A stretch of 64,000 nucleotides of DNA from Certhia americana (lineage: Eukaryota > Chordata > Aves > Passeriformes > Certhiidae), in NCBI GenBank assembly GCA_018697195.1, contig CM031858.1, positions 80,297,133 through 80,361,132 on the forward strand. The letters are read 5' to 3'. A program made the position numbers and the translations under genes. The notes below the pieces were generated by a model that did not search any database, was not told the DNA's origin, and saw only the letters and a program-made list of their open reading frames with translations. Below are positions 51,301 through 63,896 of the stretch, in pieces. The first letter of the stretch is position 1. Every line of letters starts with the position of its first letter.

Positions 51301-52419
51301 ATACTTTCAGTATAAGGGGATCCACCCTTGTCCAGAAATACTGAATTCTGCAGTGTGAATTATAATAATTATTACAGGCTTTAGTGACAGCTTTTAACAA
51401 AGGATCAGCTGATCTGCTGTAGATGCATCAGCTGCCAGACTGAGTCAACTGTGAGGCTGCAATGAGTTGATGAGCCCCACTTGTGTGTGTGTGTGTGTGT
51501 GTGTAAGTAAGTAATCAAAACAAAAACAGTCAGAAACTCCTATAAATAGAAACAGTAGCATTGTTCATAGCTGTAAACTCCTGCTCATGTAGTGACTCAG
51601 TTGGTAATTCGTTAGGTGTTTGTAGGTCTTGTCAAATGCCAGCTAGTATAATTGACTGGTATTAGCACTGTTTGCAAAACAGACTTGTAGGGTAATAAAA
51701 TAGGCTTTATAAAAACAGGTGAGAAACAAAAAAGGCATTAATGCTCTCCTAGGCAACGTTTTTATATTAATGATAAAATATTTAATTGATAAACTGCAAC
51801 AATTCCAATGCCACTGCATGCATGTAAATTAAATGTACATCTGATTTAGAAAAAGCCAATTCACTCTCTATTAGCTGTATATCTCCCTCTGATAAATTTT
51901 TATCCATCACATTCACTTCTGTGTAGGCATCACCTCTTCTGAAGAATATCATGTCACACATGACTTTTAAGCCATAGTCATATTTTCACACAATTTTGTA
52001 GTGCAATTTTGTAGTGAAGGGGAAGGATAAGAAGCAATCGATGTAACTAATAACTTCTTCACTTCAAGCACAAGAAGAATCCAGGACGTGAAGACAAAAT
52101 CAGGTTGCTAAAGATTATCACAAAATAACATAGGTGAGTATATGAAATAAAAGACCAAAGTATAAACCCCATGAAACTGACAAGACATATCTCCATAACA
52201 TATGCATAACTTGCTAGCAGAAGAATAGGAAAAAAACCCCCACTCATTACCCAACAGCAAAGAAAACCCATGAGTTTTGTGCACTTTTGAAACTTGCCAC
52301 TGCAAAATTCTCCACTGATTATCACTGGCTTTCACAATTGTTTACTTCAAACCAGTGGAATAAGATATTAGGCTAGAACAAGGAAAAAAATGTGTGAATA
52401 CAATTAGGTAAGATAACTT
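48389..52419. other. Non-coding DNA
   Basis: No exon was recognised. 50,060-50,500 is GC-richer and has small open frames on both strands but no domain or splice support. Confidence 0.5.
51482..51504 (+). repeat. (TG)n microsatellite
   Basis: Eleven and a half TG units followed by three AAGT-like units. Confidence 0.95.
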
Positions 52420-53300
52420 ACAGAAAATCATCTGGCCCTGATAAATTTAATTCTAAAATATTATTCCAAATGGATGAAATAAACACATGTATTAGCAGTT
52501 ATTTTTGAAAATTTATAGGGATAAGAGGTGGCCTAAATGCAGACTAACACTAAGAACAGTAAAAAAAGTGAGCTGGACAATTTCATGGGGATTTTGTAGA
52601 TTTTTCAGCTTCATCATGGATCTGAGTAACCTGATAAAAGTAACCAAACCATTTCCAAGTAGATAAGAGACTGAAAGGTTACATGATTAATAGCAGCTAA
52701 TGTGGATTTGTAAAAAATTAAATGTCTCAAACCAATATAATTTTGTCTTACAGTGGGGTGAAGAAATTTGTGGATAGAATGGAAACACAGGAACATAGAT
52801 CACAAAAACAATATCTTTTAATGGTGCCCTACATGATCCTCTATAAGCAGGTTAGGGAGACATGATGTAGATAAAATTTATTACAGGACAATCTGGATAA
52901 ATCTTCTACAGCTTGGGTATAAATCTTGTAATCAGAGGGGTACCTATCAATTAATTACCACCCACACTAGAAGAGGTCTGCTCAGAATTTGTTTATACTT
53001 AAATTTTGTCATTAATGAATTTGATACTAAAGTAAAATCAAACTTATTAAATGCACAGATGATGGAAAATCAGGCAAGATTGCAAGGATGTTGAAACATA
53101 AAATTAGAATTTAAAATTACTTTGATAAATGGCAGAAATTATCCTACAATTCCAAATAAAAATTAAATGGTGAGAAATTCATTGTGCAGTTGTGCAAGTA
53201 AAAGGTGAAGAGCAGACTGTTAGAAGTCAGTCCTATGCAAAGAAATAAACTATGTAAGCATGAAAAGGTTACTCTCAGAGGATCACTTTTGAAAGAGCAC
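52420..53300 (+). mobile_element. Ancient CR1 LINE fragment (ORF2 region)
   Basis: Strongly diverged, but in CR1 order: GCTAATGTGGATTTGTAAAA near 52696, GTGGATAGAATGGAAACACA near 52770, GGTGCCCTACATGATCCTCT near 52823, TGCACAGATGATGGAAAATC near 53052, then a TTTGATAAATGGCAGAAATT block near 53122. These resemble consecutive parts of the old sauropsid CR1 reverse transcriptase region. There are many stops and gaps. Both borders are estimates. Confidence 0.6.
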
Positions 53301-56239
53301 AGTTTTAAGCCATCCATGTGGCCACACTGTGCACCTGTTACCTAGTTCTGTTGTCCATATACCAAGAATAAAGGATAAATTTAAATATCATATACGTACT
53401 CTGAATATTTTAGATAAGATCTAATTTGGAGAATTTAATGCTTTTAAATGTGCTTCAGAAAAGGATGATAGCCACTTTAAAGGTAAACAATCCCAGAAAA
53501 CTCTAGTTACCTAGACAATTATTCTCCTTTACTCTTACCTTCAGAAGCAACCATTCCTTCCCTGAGTTTTTCAAAATGTGTCTGCAGTAGACCTGGTGGA
53601 TATTTGACCTCCAGATTAGCTGGCTGGCTCAGCATGTGAGGATAGAATTTAGAGGGAAATTACCTTGATCTGGGAATTCTTAGGAATCTGCAATTAATAA
53701 AATAATTTTTATGATTTTATCCTAGGAAGATGTTATTTTTTGTGTTATACTATGCAATATGCAATATTGCAAGGGAACTTCAAAGGTATTTAGACTATAA
53801 AAGCCTATGCCAAGTCATTCAGAAACCATTTTTATTCATCCATGTATTTTCCTATATCTAGGATGCAGCATGCTTTCCTGATATAATTCTTGGAAAGGCC
53901 AAAATGGCTTTGACTCCTACTTCCCCACTCTTTTACTGCCTAGAGCTCAAGATTAAAGAATTCTATCAAATTTGTGGCTAATTCAAAAGTCTGAACACCT
54001 TAAGGAGAGCACAGGTCTGGTTTATGTCACTTGGAGATACAATAAGAAAGGGTAAACTGCCTCTGGGAAGGGGTTGAGGTGAATGGAGTATTTTGACAGG
54101 CTGTCTAAAATAGGTCAAAATGTCTTAATCAATCAAAATTGAGATGAATTTGTCCAGTTCCTTTGTGTTTTTCCCTTCACATAGTGGTTTGTGTTCTTCA
54201 AGTATTCTCTTTCTGTAGGAAAAAATAATTATTGAAAACTGAGCTTTTTTTTAATAATTCCTGGTTCACAGCTAAAAAACATTAAGTGAAATGAAGTCAC
54301 GTGAGTAAGTTCTCACATAAGACACTAGAGCAGGGAAATTACCTAGAAAGAGCTCAAGAACATACCCTGGGAAAAGTAAAGGGTTGCAGCTAAAATATTT
54401 TGGCTTATTAGTTTTTGCTGAATACTGGGAGTTCTGTGCAGGATATGCAGACTGTCTCAACTTGTTGCTGTAAAAAACCGTCAAAGCAGTGCTAAAAGAT
54501 CTGAAGATTATTGAGTATTTTAAAAGCCCACAGGAATGGAATTGTTTTTGAGTCTTCATGTTAAATTATTATATAATCCAAGTGGTTAGTTATTTGTTGG
54601 TACCAGGGGTGTTTTTCTTTTAATATCAGCGTATTTCTTCTACCAGTAAAATACTTTGTAAAAATCAAAGTAATTTTATGTAGCTGTTGCTCTCTTCAGA
54701 GTTTGCAAAAAGCACATTGTATTGCTTGAAAGAACACCAGACGATGTCAACTTCAGAATCCCCTTAATAAATGACTCAAACAAAAAGAACTGGCATAGTT
54801 TTTTCATCTAGATCTCCTAGATCTCTCTACATCTTAGCTCTCCTAAGAAGATGAGCTCCAGTTAATAATTACATTGTGTTAATAATTACATAATAATAAC
54901 ATTGTGTTATTATTGATAAGTACTGTAAGGATAGGTGGAAGGTAAAAGGTGTGTGAAATATAAAGTATATACAATACTTGTAACGTAAGGACATTTTTTG
55001 ATACTACTATTGAAAAAACAAAGAGGAGACACAGAAAAAGTAATAAACCCCACCTTGACACACAGACCCTCAGGAAAAGAGATAACAGAGACAATATCTA
55101 TGACCAGATCTCCCAGCTCACAGATTGAGGGAACACAACTGAACAAATCACTCAAAGCCTTGGAGAGGTTCCATCAGCTTTTTGTAACTGATAAGAAAGG
55201 GTGCAGAGCAGGAGAAAGAGTGTCACAGGTCTCTCAGAAAAGAGCAAACATTTTCAGAATCTTTAAGGGCCTTTAAGGCAATGGATGAAACTGACTATAG
55301 GATGTTAAGGGATCAAAAACAATGGTTGACAGCATAGGAGGTAGACAGTAACATTGAAGTGAAATCAGGTGATCATAGATCTACAGAGACAAGAAATCAA
55401 GGGCAAAGGAGGCACCTTTGACATGTAAGTAGAAGAGTTTTCCCCCTTGCTCTGGAAGCCTGATGAGCACTCACTGCCTGTCTGAGCTGAGAGTTATAGT
55501 CAGAACTTTTGTTAAAATGGTCAGGAGTACCTAGTTTGTGTCATTCTTAATAAAAAAAATATAGTAATCTGCAGCACCTGGTGGGAAACTTCACCTCTTC
55601 CAGTAACATCATATTTATTTGCCAGTTACTCGTAAGAGGGAAAGCCGAGACCACCTGACAAACAGTGGGAGAAGAGAAGCCTGTGAAACAATCATAGTCA
55701 GGGCAGTCTGCCTTTCACAGACATTCATGATGTGGTGCCTCTTTGTACTTGCCCATTCTGGTGTTCACTGCCTATATTGGGGGAGTTTTTCTATCATGCT
55801 GTATGTTGTTTCTCATCCAAAAACCTCAGTTTAGTCTAATAAGTTTGATACCCCCATTCAATAAGTGAAACAGTAGAAATCAGTTGTATGGAAGCTGCAG
55901 ATATATCCTGTCTCAGTGAGGATGTGTAAGACTATTCTGACCCTCAGCCCTCTGTTTTAATGACCACCTCATATGTATATATTAAACATACAAATTGTCT
56001 GCTATCCCTATGACTCTGACAATCTTGAGAATGTTATTAGATCTGTAAAAATTCCACATCAGATTTTTTGTAACAGACGAATGCAATACTATATCTGAAG
56101 AACAAGTCACTAAACAACAAATGATGAAATATCTTTTACAGATCAAAGTATTTTTCTTCATTGTAATACACTGACTTCTACACATGAAACCTAAGTGAAG
56201 GATAAAATATACAAATAAACACAGAACACATTCTATAAA
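53301..56239. other. AT-rich non-coding DNA
   Basis: No gene or clear repeat was recognised. The open frame at 54998-55276 (+, 92 codons) is hydrophilic with no domain, and another frame runs through it on the opposite strand, so it is not called. Confidence 0.5.
54892..54914. repeat. Inverted repeat (10-bp arms, 3-nt spacer) beside short tandem copies
   Basis: AATAATAACA, TTG, then the exact reverse complement TGTTATTATT. Just upstream, TTAATAATTACAT occurs at about 54862 and again at about 54879, so the area has been locally rearranged. Confidence 0.75.
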
Positions 56240-56492
56240 GAGGCAAGGAGTAATGAGTACAAAATGAAAGAGGAAATTTAAAATAGATACTAGGAAGAAA
56301 TCCTTTACTGTGAGGGTGGTGAGCCGGTTGCCCAGAGAAACTTGGATGCATCATCCCTAGAAATGTTCAAGGCCAGGGTGGGTAAGGCCTTGAGCAATCT
56401 GGTCTGTTGGGAAGTGAATGGCAGAGAGGTTGGAGACTAGATGGTCTTTAAGGTACCTTCCACCCATTAACATTCTGTGATTCTATGATACT
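56240..56492 (+). mobile_element. CR1 LINE, 5'-truncated 3' UTR copy
   Basis: Clear CR1 3' UTR: ACTAGGAAGAAATCCTTTAC near 56289, TGAGGGTGGTGAGCCGGTTG near 56311, CATCCCTAGAAATGTTCAAG near 56352, AGATGGTCTTTAAGGTACCT near 56439, ending in the terminal ATTCTGTGATTCTATGAT at 56475-56492. It is the best-preserved CR1 3' terminus in the window. Confidence 0.95.
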
Positions 56493-56763
56493 TCTTGTTT
56501 TGAGCTCTGTGTATGAAAACAAAACCTGCAACTTTTGAAAACTGAGTGGAGTTGGCCACTATTTACTACTAAAATAACAGTATATTGACATTTCTTACGT
56601 TTTGTTTTGTGGTTTAATTGTTTTTTCACAAGAAGCAGCTACCTTGATAAAGTGAAAGTACAGTCTAGCCATAAAATTCATGCTAAGTGTTTGAAGATCA
56701 AAGCCTACTCTATGTTACACAATTGCTTGAAGCAGTTTTAGGTTAAATTAGCAACTACATTGT
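56493..56763. other. AT-rich non-coding DNA
   Basis: Nothing was recognised. Confidence 0.5.
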
Positions 56764-56869
56764 AAATCACTCATTAGAATAAGCAACAGGAAAAAAGAAT
56801 CCAAAGATGGATAGTTGCTCACCTGTATTTTTCTACAGAACTTCCAAAACCACAGTACCATTCTCAGCT
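56764..56869 (+). repeat. Local duplication, copy A (probable source)
   Basis: A 106-bp segment starting AAATCACTCATTAGAATAAG and ending CCATTCTCAGCT is repeated at 58063-58168 with five substitutions and no gaps (about 95% identity). Copy A has no flanking direct repeat, while copy B does, which suggests A is the template. The segment does not resemble CR1 or the LTRs seen here. Confidence 0.9.
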
Positions 56870-58050
56870 GCTTTATAACGACTGAAAAATCTCACAGGCA
56901 TCACAAATAACATAAATACAACCAAAGGTCACTGAATCTAATACAAATTTCTAAACTGATATCCTAGAGTGAAAAAGGAGAAGGTTTACCATCTGAACTC
57001 TGTGTGTGACAATAGTAACTTACTTTAGGGACAGAGCTGACATGGCAAATGTCAAAGATTTTTTGTAACTCAGTTAAAAGGCTTTACCCCTTTAAAAGGA
57101 TTCTTGCTGTTGAGCTCATCACACCTGTCACAGTATATATTCAGTGTGTCTCCAAAAGGACTGATGCTGGGACTGGTTATGTTGCTTTTGAACTACAGTT
57201 GTTTTCATAGTGTATAGCCACAGTAGAAGCTGCAGAAATTTCAAAATTTAACAAAATTAACTGACTACATAAATTTATATAAATGTATTTAATAAGTACT
57301 TGATAAATAATAATAGTGATAACATTTTTTTAAATTAGGATCATAAAACATCTTATTTCTCTGTTAGAATTTGGTACTACTCTACAGTTTATTATTTCCA
57401 CTTATTTCTTCTTTCATTAAAGGTAAGAAAATACTAAACACAGTTATCTTTTCCTTTGTAATTTTAGCAGGTGGTGCTGATAAACATATTTTTATGTTTT
57501 CCACTAAGTTAAAAATATCACAAGGGAGGTCAGGTGTGCAGTAATACAGAGATTTACATAACAGGATTACATGAAAATAAGCAGTTAGTTTTTCTGCTGA
57601 AAAAGCATAGGCTAAGCAACTCAAGTTTTCCTTCAAAATCTGTTACCCTGAAGTTGAATGAGCAGGAGTAGAACAGGAAATGAAGAAAAACACATCCTGC
57701 CCCTTGTGCACCACATATTTTCTTGATGCACTTAAAAGATGTGCTGAAAACTATTACAAAGAACATGAGACAGCCACAGACTTTAGAATGGTACCAAGCT
57801 GAACAATTTATAATTGTTCAAATGTTGTGTGATTTTTTTCACTATTTCCATTATTGAAACTTCATTGTGAAAATCTAATTTCCCAGACAGAAAACTATGA
57901 TGCTGTAAACTTTAATCAGGAAAATTCAGCATTTTACTCATGCATTGCACATCCAGCCTTTCAACTCTTCTGTGAATTTAAACTGCAGCAACTGGTCCTC
58001 CTTCATTGCTGAAAATGATTCTTTCTAAACAACATAGTTTGCAGAAGTAA
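56870..58050. other. AT-rich non-coding DNA
   Basis: No gene was recognised; this is the interval between the two copies of the local duplication. Confidence 0.5.
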
Positions 58051-58181
58051 GCTTGCTACTGAAAATCACTCATTAGAATAGGCAACAGGAAAAAAGAATT
58101 CAAAGATGGACAGTTGCTCACCTGTGTTTTTCTACAGAACTTCCAAACCCACAGTACCATTCTCAGCTTGCTACTGAAAAT
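58051..58181 (+). repeat. Local duplication, copy B, inside a perfect 16-bp direct repeat
   Basis: Copy B of the 106-bp segment spans 58063-58168. The perfect direct repeat GCTTGCTACTGAAAAT lies at 58051-58066 and at 58166-58181, overlapping the copy by 4 bases (AAAT) on the left and 3 (GCT) on the right. The structure is that of an insertion of about 99 bp that duplicated 16 bp of target, with short microhomology at both junctions. Confidence 0.9.
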
Positions 58182-61100
58182 TGTACGGGATGATGATAAA
58201 CATACCCCTTTACAAATCATGTGTAGGACCAGAAATAGACAATTATGCAAGATAGCCTGTAGCAAAAAGTGGTAAAACTGGGTAATAGGCATGAATCAGA
58301 TGATCTGACACAATCCAACCTTTTTTGAGATGAACTGAGGCCTGACAGAGAGAATTATCAGGTCAAAGTATAAGGCAATCTGCTGCACAACTATGAAGTG
58401 GAGAACAGTTCAGCTGAGAAACAAAAGTAAATGAAGTATTTTGGGCCTTACAATGCACAGGATATGCTGGACGACCTTGTGTCCACACTGCCATCAGTAC
58501 TCACCCCATCTGTGACTTCTGCCTTGGTGCCACTCGTGGGGGAAACATCTTGAATGCACCAGTGGCATACCCAAGAAACTTCAGGTATGAGGAATATTAC
58601 CATGTGTCTTCCTGTATACTAAAACACCCATGTGCATGCCACATAAGAAGACAATTTTTGTAGGTTGTCCCTGCTAATCAGTTGTATATCCATGGAGCTT
58701 CAGAAATATGGGTTTTCACAAGAGATGTTAGTGAAACTACCAAAATTAAATTTAGAGTAAGGCTCTGAAAAAACTGTCAGACGAGAAGCTCTCCTGAGCA
58801 CTAGAAAAACACACCAAGACTCTCCAGAAAATTCAAATCACACTGGTTGGAAAAGGTAAATGTGTGTCACTTTTGGAACATGATGTTCATGGAGTGAAAC
58901 AGTGAAGTAAAACTAGCTTCATCTTCCCTGATACTGATTAAATATAATAGAGCACAGATTAGAAAATTACTCAGCATTCTATAATTCCATAATGCCAAGT
59001 CATTAATTTTGTTTTCAGGGTAGGTAATATTTCAGTCTTACGCAATATAAGGTCCAACTAGCTAATCAGTCTACTGGTTCCTTGAACTCTGACAGTCTTT
59101 TACATTGTGGAAAGACATAAAGTAAAATTCAGATATAAATGGATTAAATAAAAGGATAAGAATTGTAATAAGGTTTTACTAACTTTTATTCAAACATTAT
59201 CATATTCTGTATCCGTGACAAAATTTTTGCTTGACTTTTTGCAGGACGGTCTTTTTTGTTGAGATGGACTTATTCAATACATGGATACAGAGAAGAGAAA
59301 AAAAAATCCAAAAGTACTATAATAATATAGTTTTGTAAGAGTTATACCATAATCCTAAATGCTTTTATAGCTGTAAAAAGGATGTATCCTGAGAATGACT
59401 TGTCATTTCAGTTGACAATAATAGGGATAAACATATTTTGAACATCCATAGATATCCAATCCATAGATTATAATTTGCAGCCAAGTTGACATCATACTGC
59501 TAATAATACTGGGTGAAGTGAAGACAGAATGAAATTACTTTCTTTCATGGGATTAGGGTTTACAAATTTTTTCAGAACATTCAGATCTTTGTATAGCCTA
59601 CATAGGGGATAGGAATTTATAACAGCAAACTTTGTTTTACTGGCTGCTGAAAAGAACAATTTTTACACTATGGTAATTTTCATTTCAACTTTTGGCCTTC
59701 CACCTTCCAAATTACAATATATCAAAAAAACAACAAAAACCCCACAAACTAAAAAACCCAACCCCTCTTTAAATTAAATCTGTTTAATGGACAGGAAAAA
59801 CCAGCTACATTGTCTGTTACTCTCTTAATATTTTCACTATGTTTTTCTTCAAAGTAAAACTCCAACTATCTCATTAATCAGAAACACTCAGATAAAAGTT
59901 TTATTATTAAAAAATGTAGTTCCCTTACTACACCTTGAATAGGAGCTCTGATTTATCGTGACTGACACACACCATTGAATTCAACTGAATTTTTAACCTT
60001 CTGTATAATTTCATGTGAAAATCTGATATGCTCAAAATACCAAATTGTTTAGGAAACTAATGGCCTCTATTCACTAAATAATAATTTTTACAATGATTTT
60101 TTAAGTAAAGTAGGTCCAAAAATATTTTATTACAGCTTCAGAGGGGTTTTGTTCATCGCTGACTATATGGTCATGAATGGATGAAGCTGGAAATACGAAA
60201 ATCTCAGTCAGGTCCTAGGGATGTGAGCTGTCTTCAGTACATAAAGACCAACTCACTCGATGCAAATACAGATTCATTTACAAAATCTGCAGGTACTACA
60301 AATTCAATTGTATCTTCCTATTGCCAGTCAAGCTTAGCACTTCAACAATAATTTACTCATAATCAGACTGAGTTGAAGCCAGCTGTGCCGCAGAATTGAA
60401 AATACCTTATATTTCTTTAGGAGACTTCTGTTTAAAAAATATTGTCATGAGATTGGAATGCAAGCTTATGCAAATACAATCATGCAAACCTTCTCTTGCC
60501 ATGTCATGATTGTGGCATAGAAAATCATCCTTATCCCAGGATTTAGGGGTACTTTGTATTATACAATATTGCGCTGCAATTTAGGAGAAATAGAAAATAC
60601 ATATAGTATTACTATAATTTAGTGATGATTTGACTTTTTGAAGATAACATCAAAGTCAAATACAAGAGAAGAAATTGGGACCAATTATTTGAATTCACTA
60701 CTAGCTCAGTTTCATTAAGACACCATACTGTGTGACTCAAGAAACATGCTTTTTCGTACCTGAAATGTATTTCAATGGATGTTGTCAATGTTTTTTAATA
60801 ATTTCACCTTGAAATAATTCTTAGAAAGGGATAAGACAGTAATTTCAATAACTTCTTTGAAATCCTGCTCTAAACTTGAAAAACTATTAATGCTTTACTA
60901 ATTTTTCAGTTTTTTAAAAAGGGCAAAACCAAAATTTCCCAATTTTATTCCAGATTTGCTAAAGATTGTCTGAAACATGAAATTACTACACATACCTAGC
61001 TTCCCTTCAGTTACATTTTTAGTATGGAAGGTTCCCATTGACTTCAGTGTGAGAAAAGAAGTTGCTGGACCTAGACCATGACAGAGGATCTCAACAATCC

Positions 61101-63299
61101 TCATATGAAGCATACATTTAAATTTAAACATAATATTAAAGAAAGTCAAAACAGCAAAGAAATGTTTTCTTTTCTGCCCAAATATTCAATCTTCCAACTC
61201 TGTTCCAAGAAGGATCAAAAATTAAATACGATTTATGTTGAGATAGAACATGCAGATACAACCAGTGTCTAGGTATCCCATATTTTAGATGACTCATACA
61301 GCTGTTGATTATTTTTCCTTGGGCTCCTCCACTGCTAGCTTCAGCCTTTACCTCATGAAGAAATTTTTCACAAAGAAAAAGATATATTTTTAGTTAGCAG
61401 GATGGGAAAATTATCAATGGCAACCAGTTATTCCAAGACAGAACCCTTGAGCCTAAACTCAAAAAATATGTTACTGCTATTGTTTTTTATAATATGGTCA
61501 TTTGGAGGACTAATTATCCAAAAACTCTATTACTGCATTTAACTCTATTCATATTACCACTTCTTTTTTTTGTTTTCTAAAATTTGTACTTGCCATTACT
61601 TTGACCAAATACAAATCAAGAACCTTTGTGAATCTAACAGGCAAACATAAATGGCTAAGATGCTTTTACAGTTCCTGTGCTAGAAAATATTCTGCCTTGA
61701 TATGATTATTTCCTTTTCTTTTTGCATCTTTTTCAAGGAAAAAAAAAAATAATCTCCAACTCAAACTAACCCTCAGGGAAGTTAACCAAAGATTAGGATA
61801 GATACACTACTTCTAGGACATGAGAAGCCTGAGAAACAGACTGTCTACATCTGAGAAGTCTGGGACTGACCAAAAAAGTGAACAGCTTCCACCTACGTAT
61901 ACTTTTGGCTCGTCAGAAGAAGAGGTTTAGTCACTGAGAATGAAGTTGGCAGACAGCACCTACTGTAGATAGGGCAACCTCTTCCAGAAGTTGATCCCAC
62001 TGCTTTTCACATTCTTACCCTTAACCGATCTCCCTTACTCTTCCTCTATGACAGCAGCAACAGCAGTAAGAATGTCATATTGAAACTCTGATTTAATTCC
62101 CTTCTTACGTTTCTCCATATCCATAAGCAGGGCTTGGTCCTGGCCCCTTCTCTGACCTTACCTGGTATCAGGGAACATTGATAGTGTGATGCAGGGAGAA
62201 TCAGGGGAGGAAAGTGACAAGAAAAGGAGAAGCTATTTGAATCTTGTGACATATTAAAATGAAATCCCTCTCATGCAAAACTATGATGTGAAAGGAGGAA
62301 ACCTTGTGAGAGAAAAACAGATTTCAGACACCTCCCAGATTCTTTCAAAACCCTTCTGCCTCACTTTTCCTACCAAGAGTCTACCTTATTATATATATAT
62401 TTATTGTTACTATATCTAACTTCCAGGCTAGCAGCTTCCATACTGACTACTCAGGTCAGTATAGGCAACTGGGTAATCTTTGCAGTGCGGGAAGAACCAC
62501 GTCTTAGGTTCATTCTTCACTAGCATACACTACTAATCCTACAATTAGGTCAGATAACAGCGTAGAGTCTTCAGGGTCATGAAATGTCCCTGTCACATGG
62601 GAATATTTGAGGGGTAATGGAAGGAGGACACAGCCTACTTCTAGTCTTTCAATCTCCTTTCCTTTATTGACAGAAATACCTTTCAGCTCTGAAAAAGAGG
62701 CTGGGCTGCAGAAGGTGGATCACATGATGCTGTGGTGTATCTATGATACTGTGACACCCAGTAATTTTTTTTTATCAAGCACGTCTTGAGATTTAACTGT
62801 AAGACAGTGACTCCAGGTAGCTAACTGAGTGATACTCTCAGTTCAAAATTAGATGTCTGTCTCAGGCTGGGAATCACAAACCCAGGGTCTTGCATTTGGC
62901 AGACAAAACGAATTTTTGGTCCAACCAAAAGTTTGGACAATGGGCTAGTTGGTCACTTCTTTACTTGAGTCAAGACTGGACTGGCCACTCTGTCCTGCCA
63001 CCAAGGCAAGCTCCCCTCTATAGCAACTCAGTACTGACTTGAGAGACTTGACAATGAGATTTGTGGCTTACTCTAGATTTTATTCTAGAGGTGCTCTTCT
63101 CACAAGTTCTAGTAGCTGGGCAAAGTCTGGACTGGCACTGAGGGAAGGTGCCAGGCTGAATCACCCTCAGCTGTAACTTACCGATTTTGAGTCACCTTCA
63201 CCTAACTCAGGGATAGGACATCCTAGTAATCTATATGGTCCAAAAAATATGGAAATAAACCTCCCCTGTCCCACAGAAAGTGACCTCACGCCTAAAACA
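58182..63299. other. AT-rich non-coding DNA leading up to the CpG island
   Basis: No exon was recognised. GC content rises slowly after about 61,800. An imperfect inverted repeat, CTCTAGA...TCTAGAG, lies near 63,072-63,091. Confidence 0.5.
63176..63182 (-). other. Candidate 5' splice site, leftward transcript
   Basis: On the minus strand the sequence reads ATCG then GTAAGTT, an excellent donor (G|GTAAGT) with the GT at 63181-63180. If used, it would end a first exon that starts in the CpG island and is read leftwards. No downstream exon was identified in the window. Confidence 0.3.
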
Positions 63300-63880
63300 A
63301 GGCATTGAGAAGGCGTAGCCTCCGGTCTTCCCGTGACATTAAGGGAGGGGTAGATCCGTCGGTGAGAAGAGATCTTCAGCCTGGTGAATCTCCTGCTCGC
63401 AGCAGAGTTTGGGGAAGCTGCGAGGACGCCAAGCGAGAGGTGGCAGCAGCGAGTCGCCGTGCAGCCCGGTGGCGGCGGTCGGCCCGTACCGCTGCCGCCT
63501 CGGCTCGGCCCGGCCGCAGGTACCGCTGCGGGGCCCGGCAGGACTCATCCGGCACGGCGGTGCGGGGCTGGAGGGGCGCGGGAGGATGGATGGGAGCGCC
63601 GTGTCCCGCGGGAGCGGCTCTCCTTGCCGCCCCTGGCGCCCGGGGACAGGCGGGTCCCTCTCTGCGGGGCAGGGGCTGGGACCGCGCGGTCGGGCAATAA
63701 ATGACCGGCTGTAGGCGCTGCCTCGGCCGCGCCTGTGGCTGTCCCCAGTGCCGCGCTGATGCTCAGCTCGCTGCGAGCGTGAGTTAGCAGAGGTTACCCC
63801 GGGCAACAACCCAAAAAATTGGGTGGTTTTGTTCAGGTACCAAAACTCCGAGCGGCGAGTTGAAAGGAGCCGTGGAGTGG
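63300..63880. promoter_or_regulatory. CpG island, probable gene promoter and first exon
   Basis: After 63 kb of AT-rich DNA the sequence becomes strongly GC-rich with dense CpG, especially 63,410-63,740, including many GGCGG, CGCCG and CCCGCGGG steps. Undepleted CpG of this kind marks constitutive vertebrate promoters. Long open frames of 101-191 codons exist on both strands because stop codons are rare in such sequence; their Arg/Gly/Pro/Ala-rich content and mutual overlap argue against coding. No TATA box is evident. The gene is not identifiable from this window. Confidence 0.85.
63793..63807. promoter_or_regulatory. RFX X-box motif
   Basis: GTTACCCCGGGCAAC fits the palindromic X-box: half-site GTTACC, 3-base spacer CCG, half-site GGCAAC (consensus GTNRCC, 0-3 N, RGYAAC). 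RFX-family factors bind such sites at promoters of ciliary genes. Its place inside a CpG island, about 85 bp before a good splice donor, is where functional X-boxes usually lie. The motif match is seen; function is inferred. Confidence 0.65.
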
Positions 63881-63889
63881 CAACTTTCA

Positions 63890-63896
63890 GGTGAGT
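63890..63896 (+). other. Candidate 5' splice site, rightward transcript
   Basis: TTTCAG followed by GTGAGT at 63891-63896 is a near-consensus donor (CAG|GTGAGT). It would end a non-coding first exon starting inside the CpG island, with the next exon beyond the window. It is the closest strong donor to the X-box, so a rightward gene is my preferred reading. Confidence 0.5.

Noticed and set aside
54998..55276. 92-codon hydrophilic open frame
   Set aside because: No homology recognised, and opposite-strand frames overlap it; chance is sufficient.
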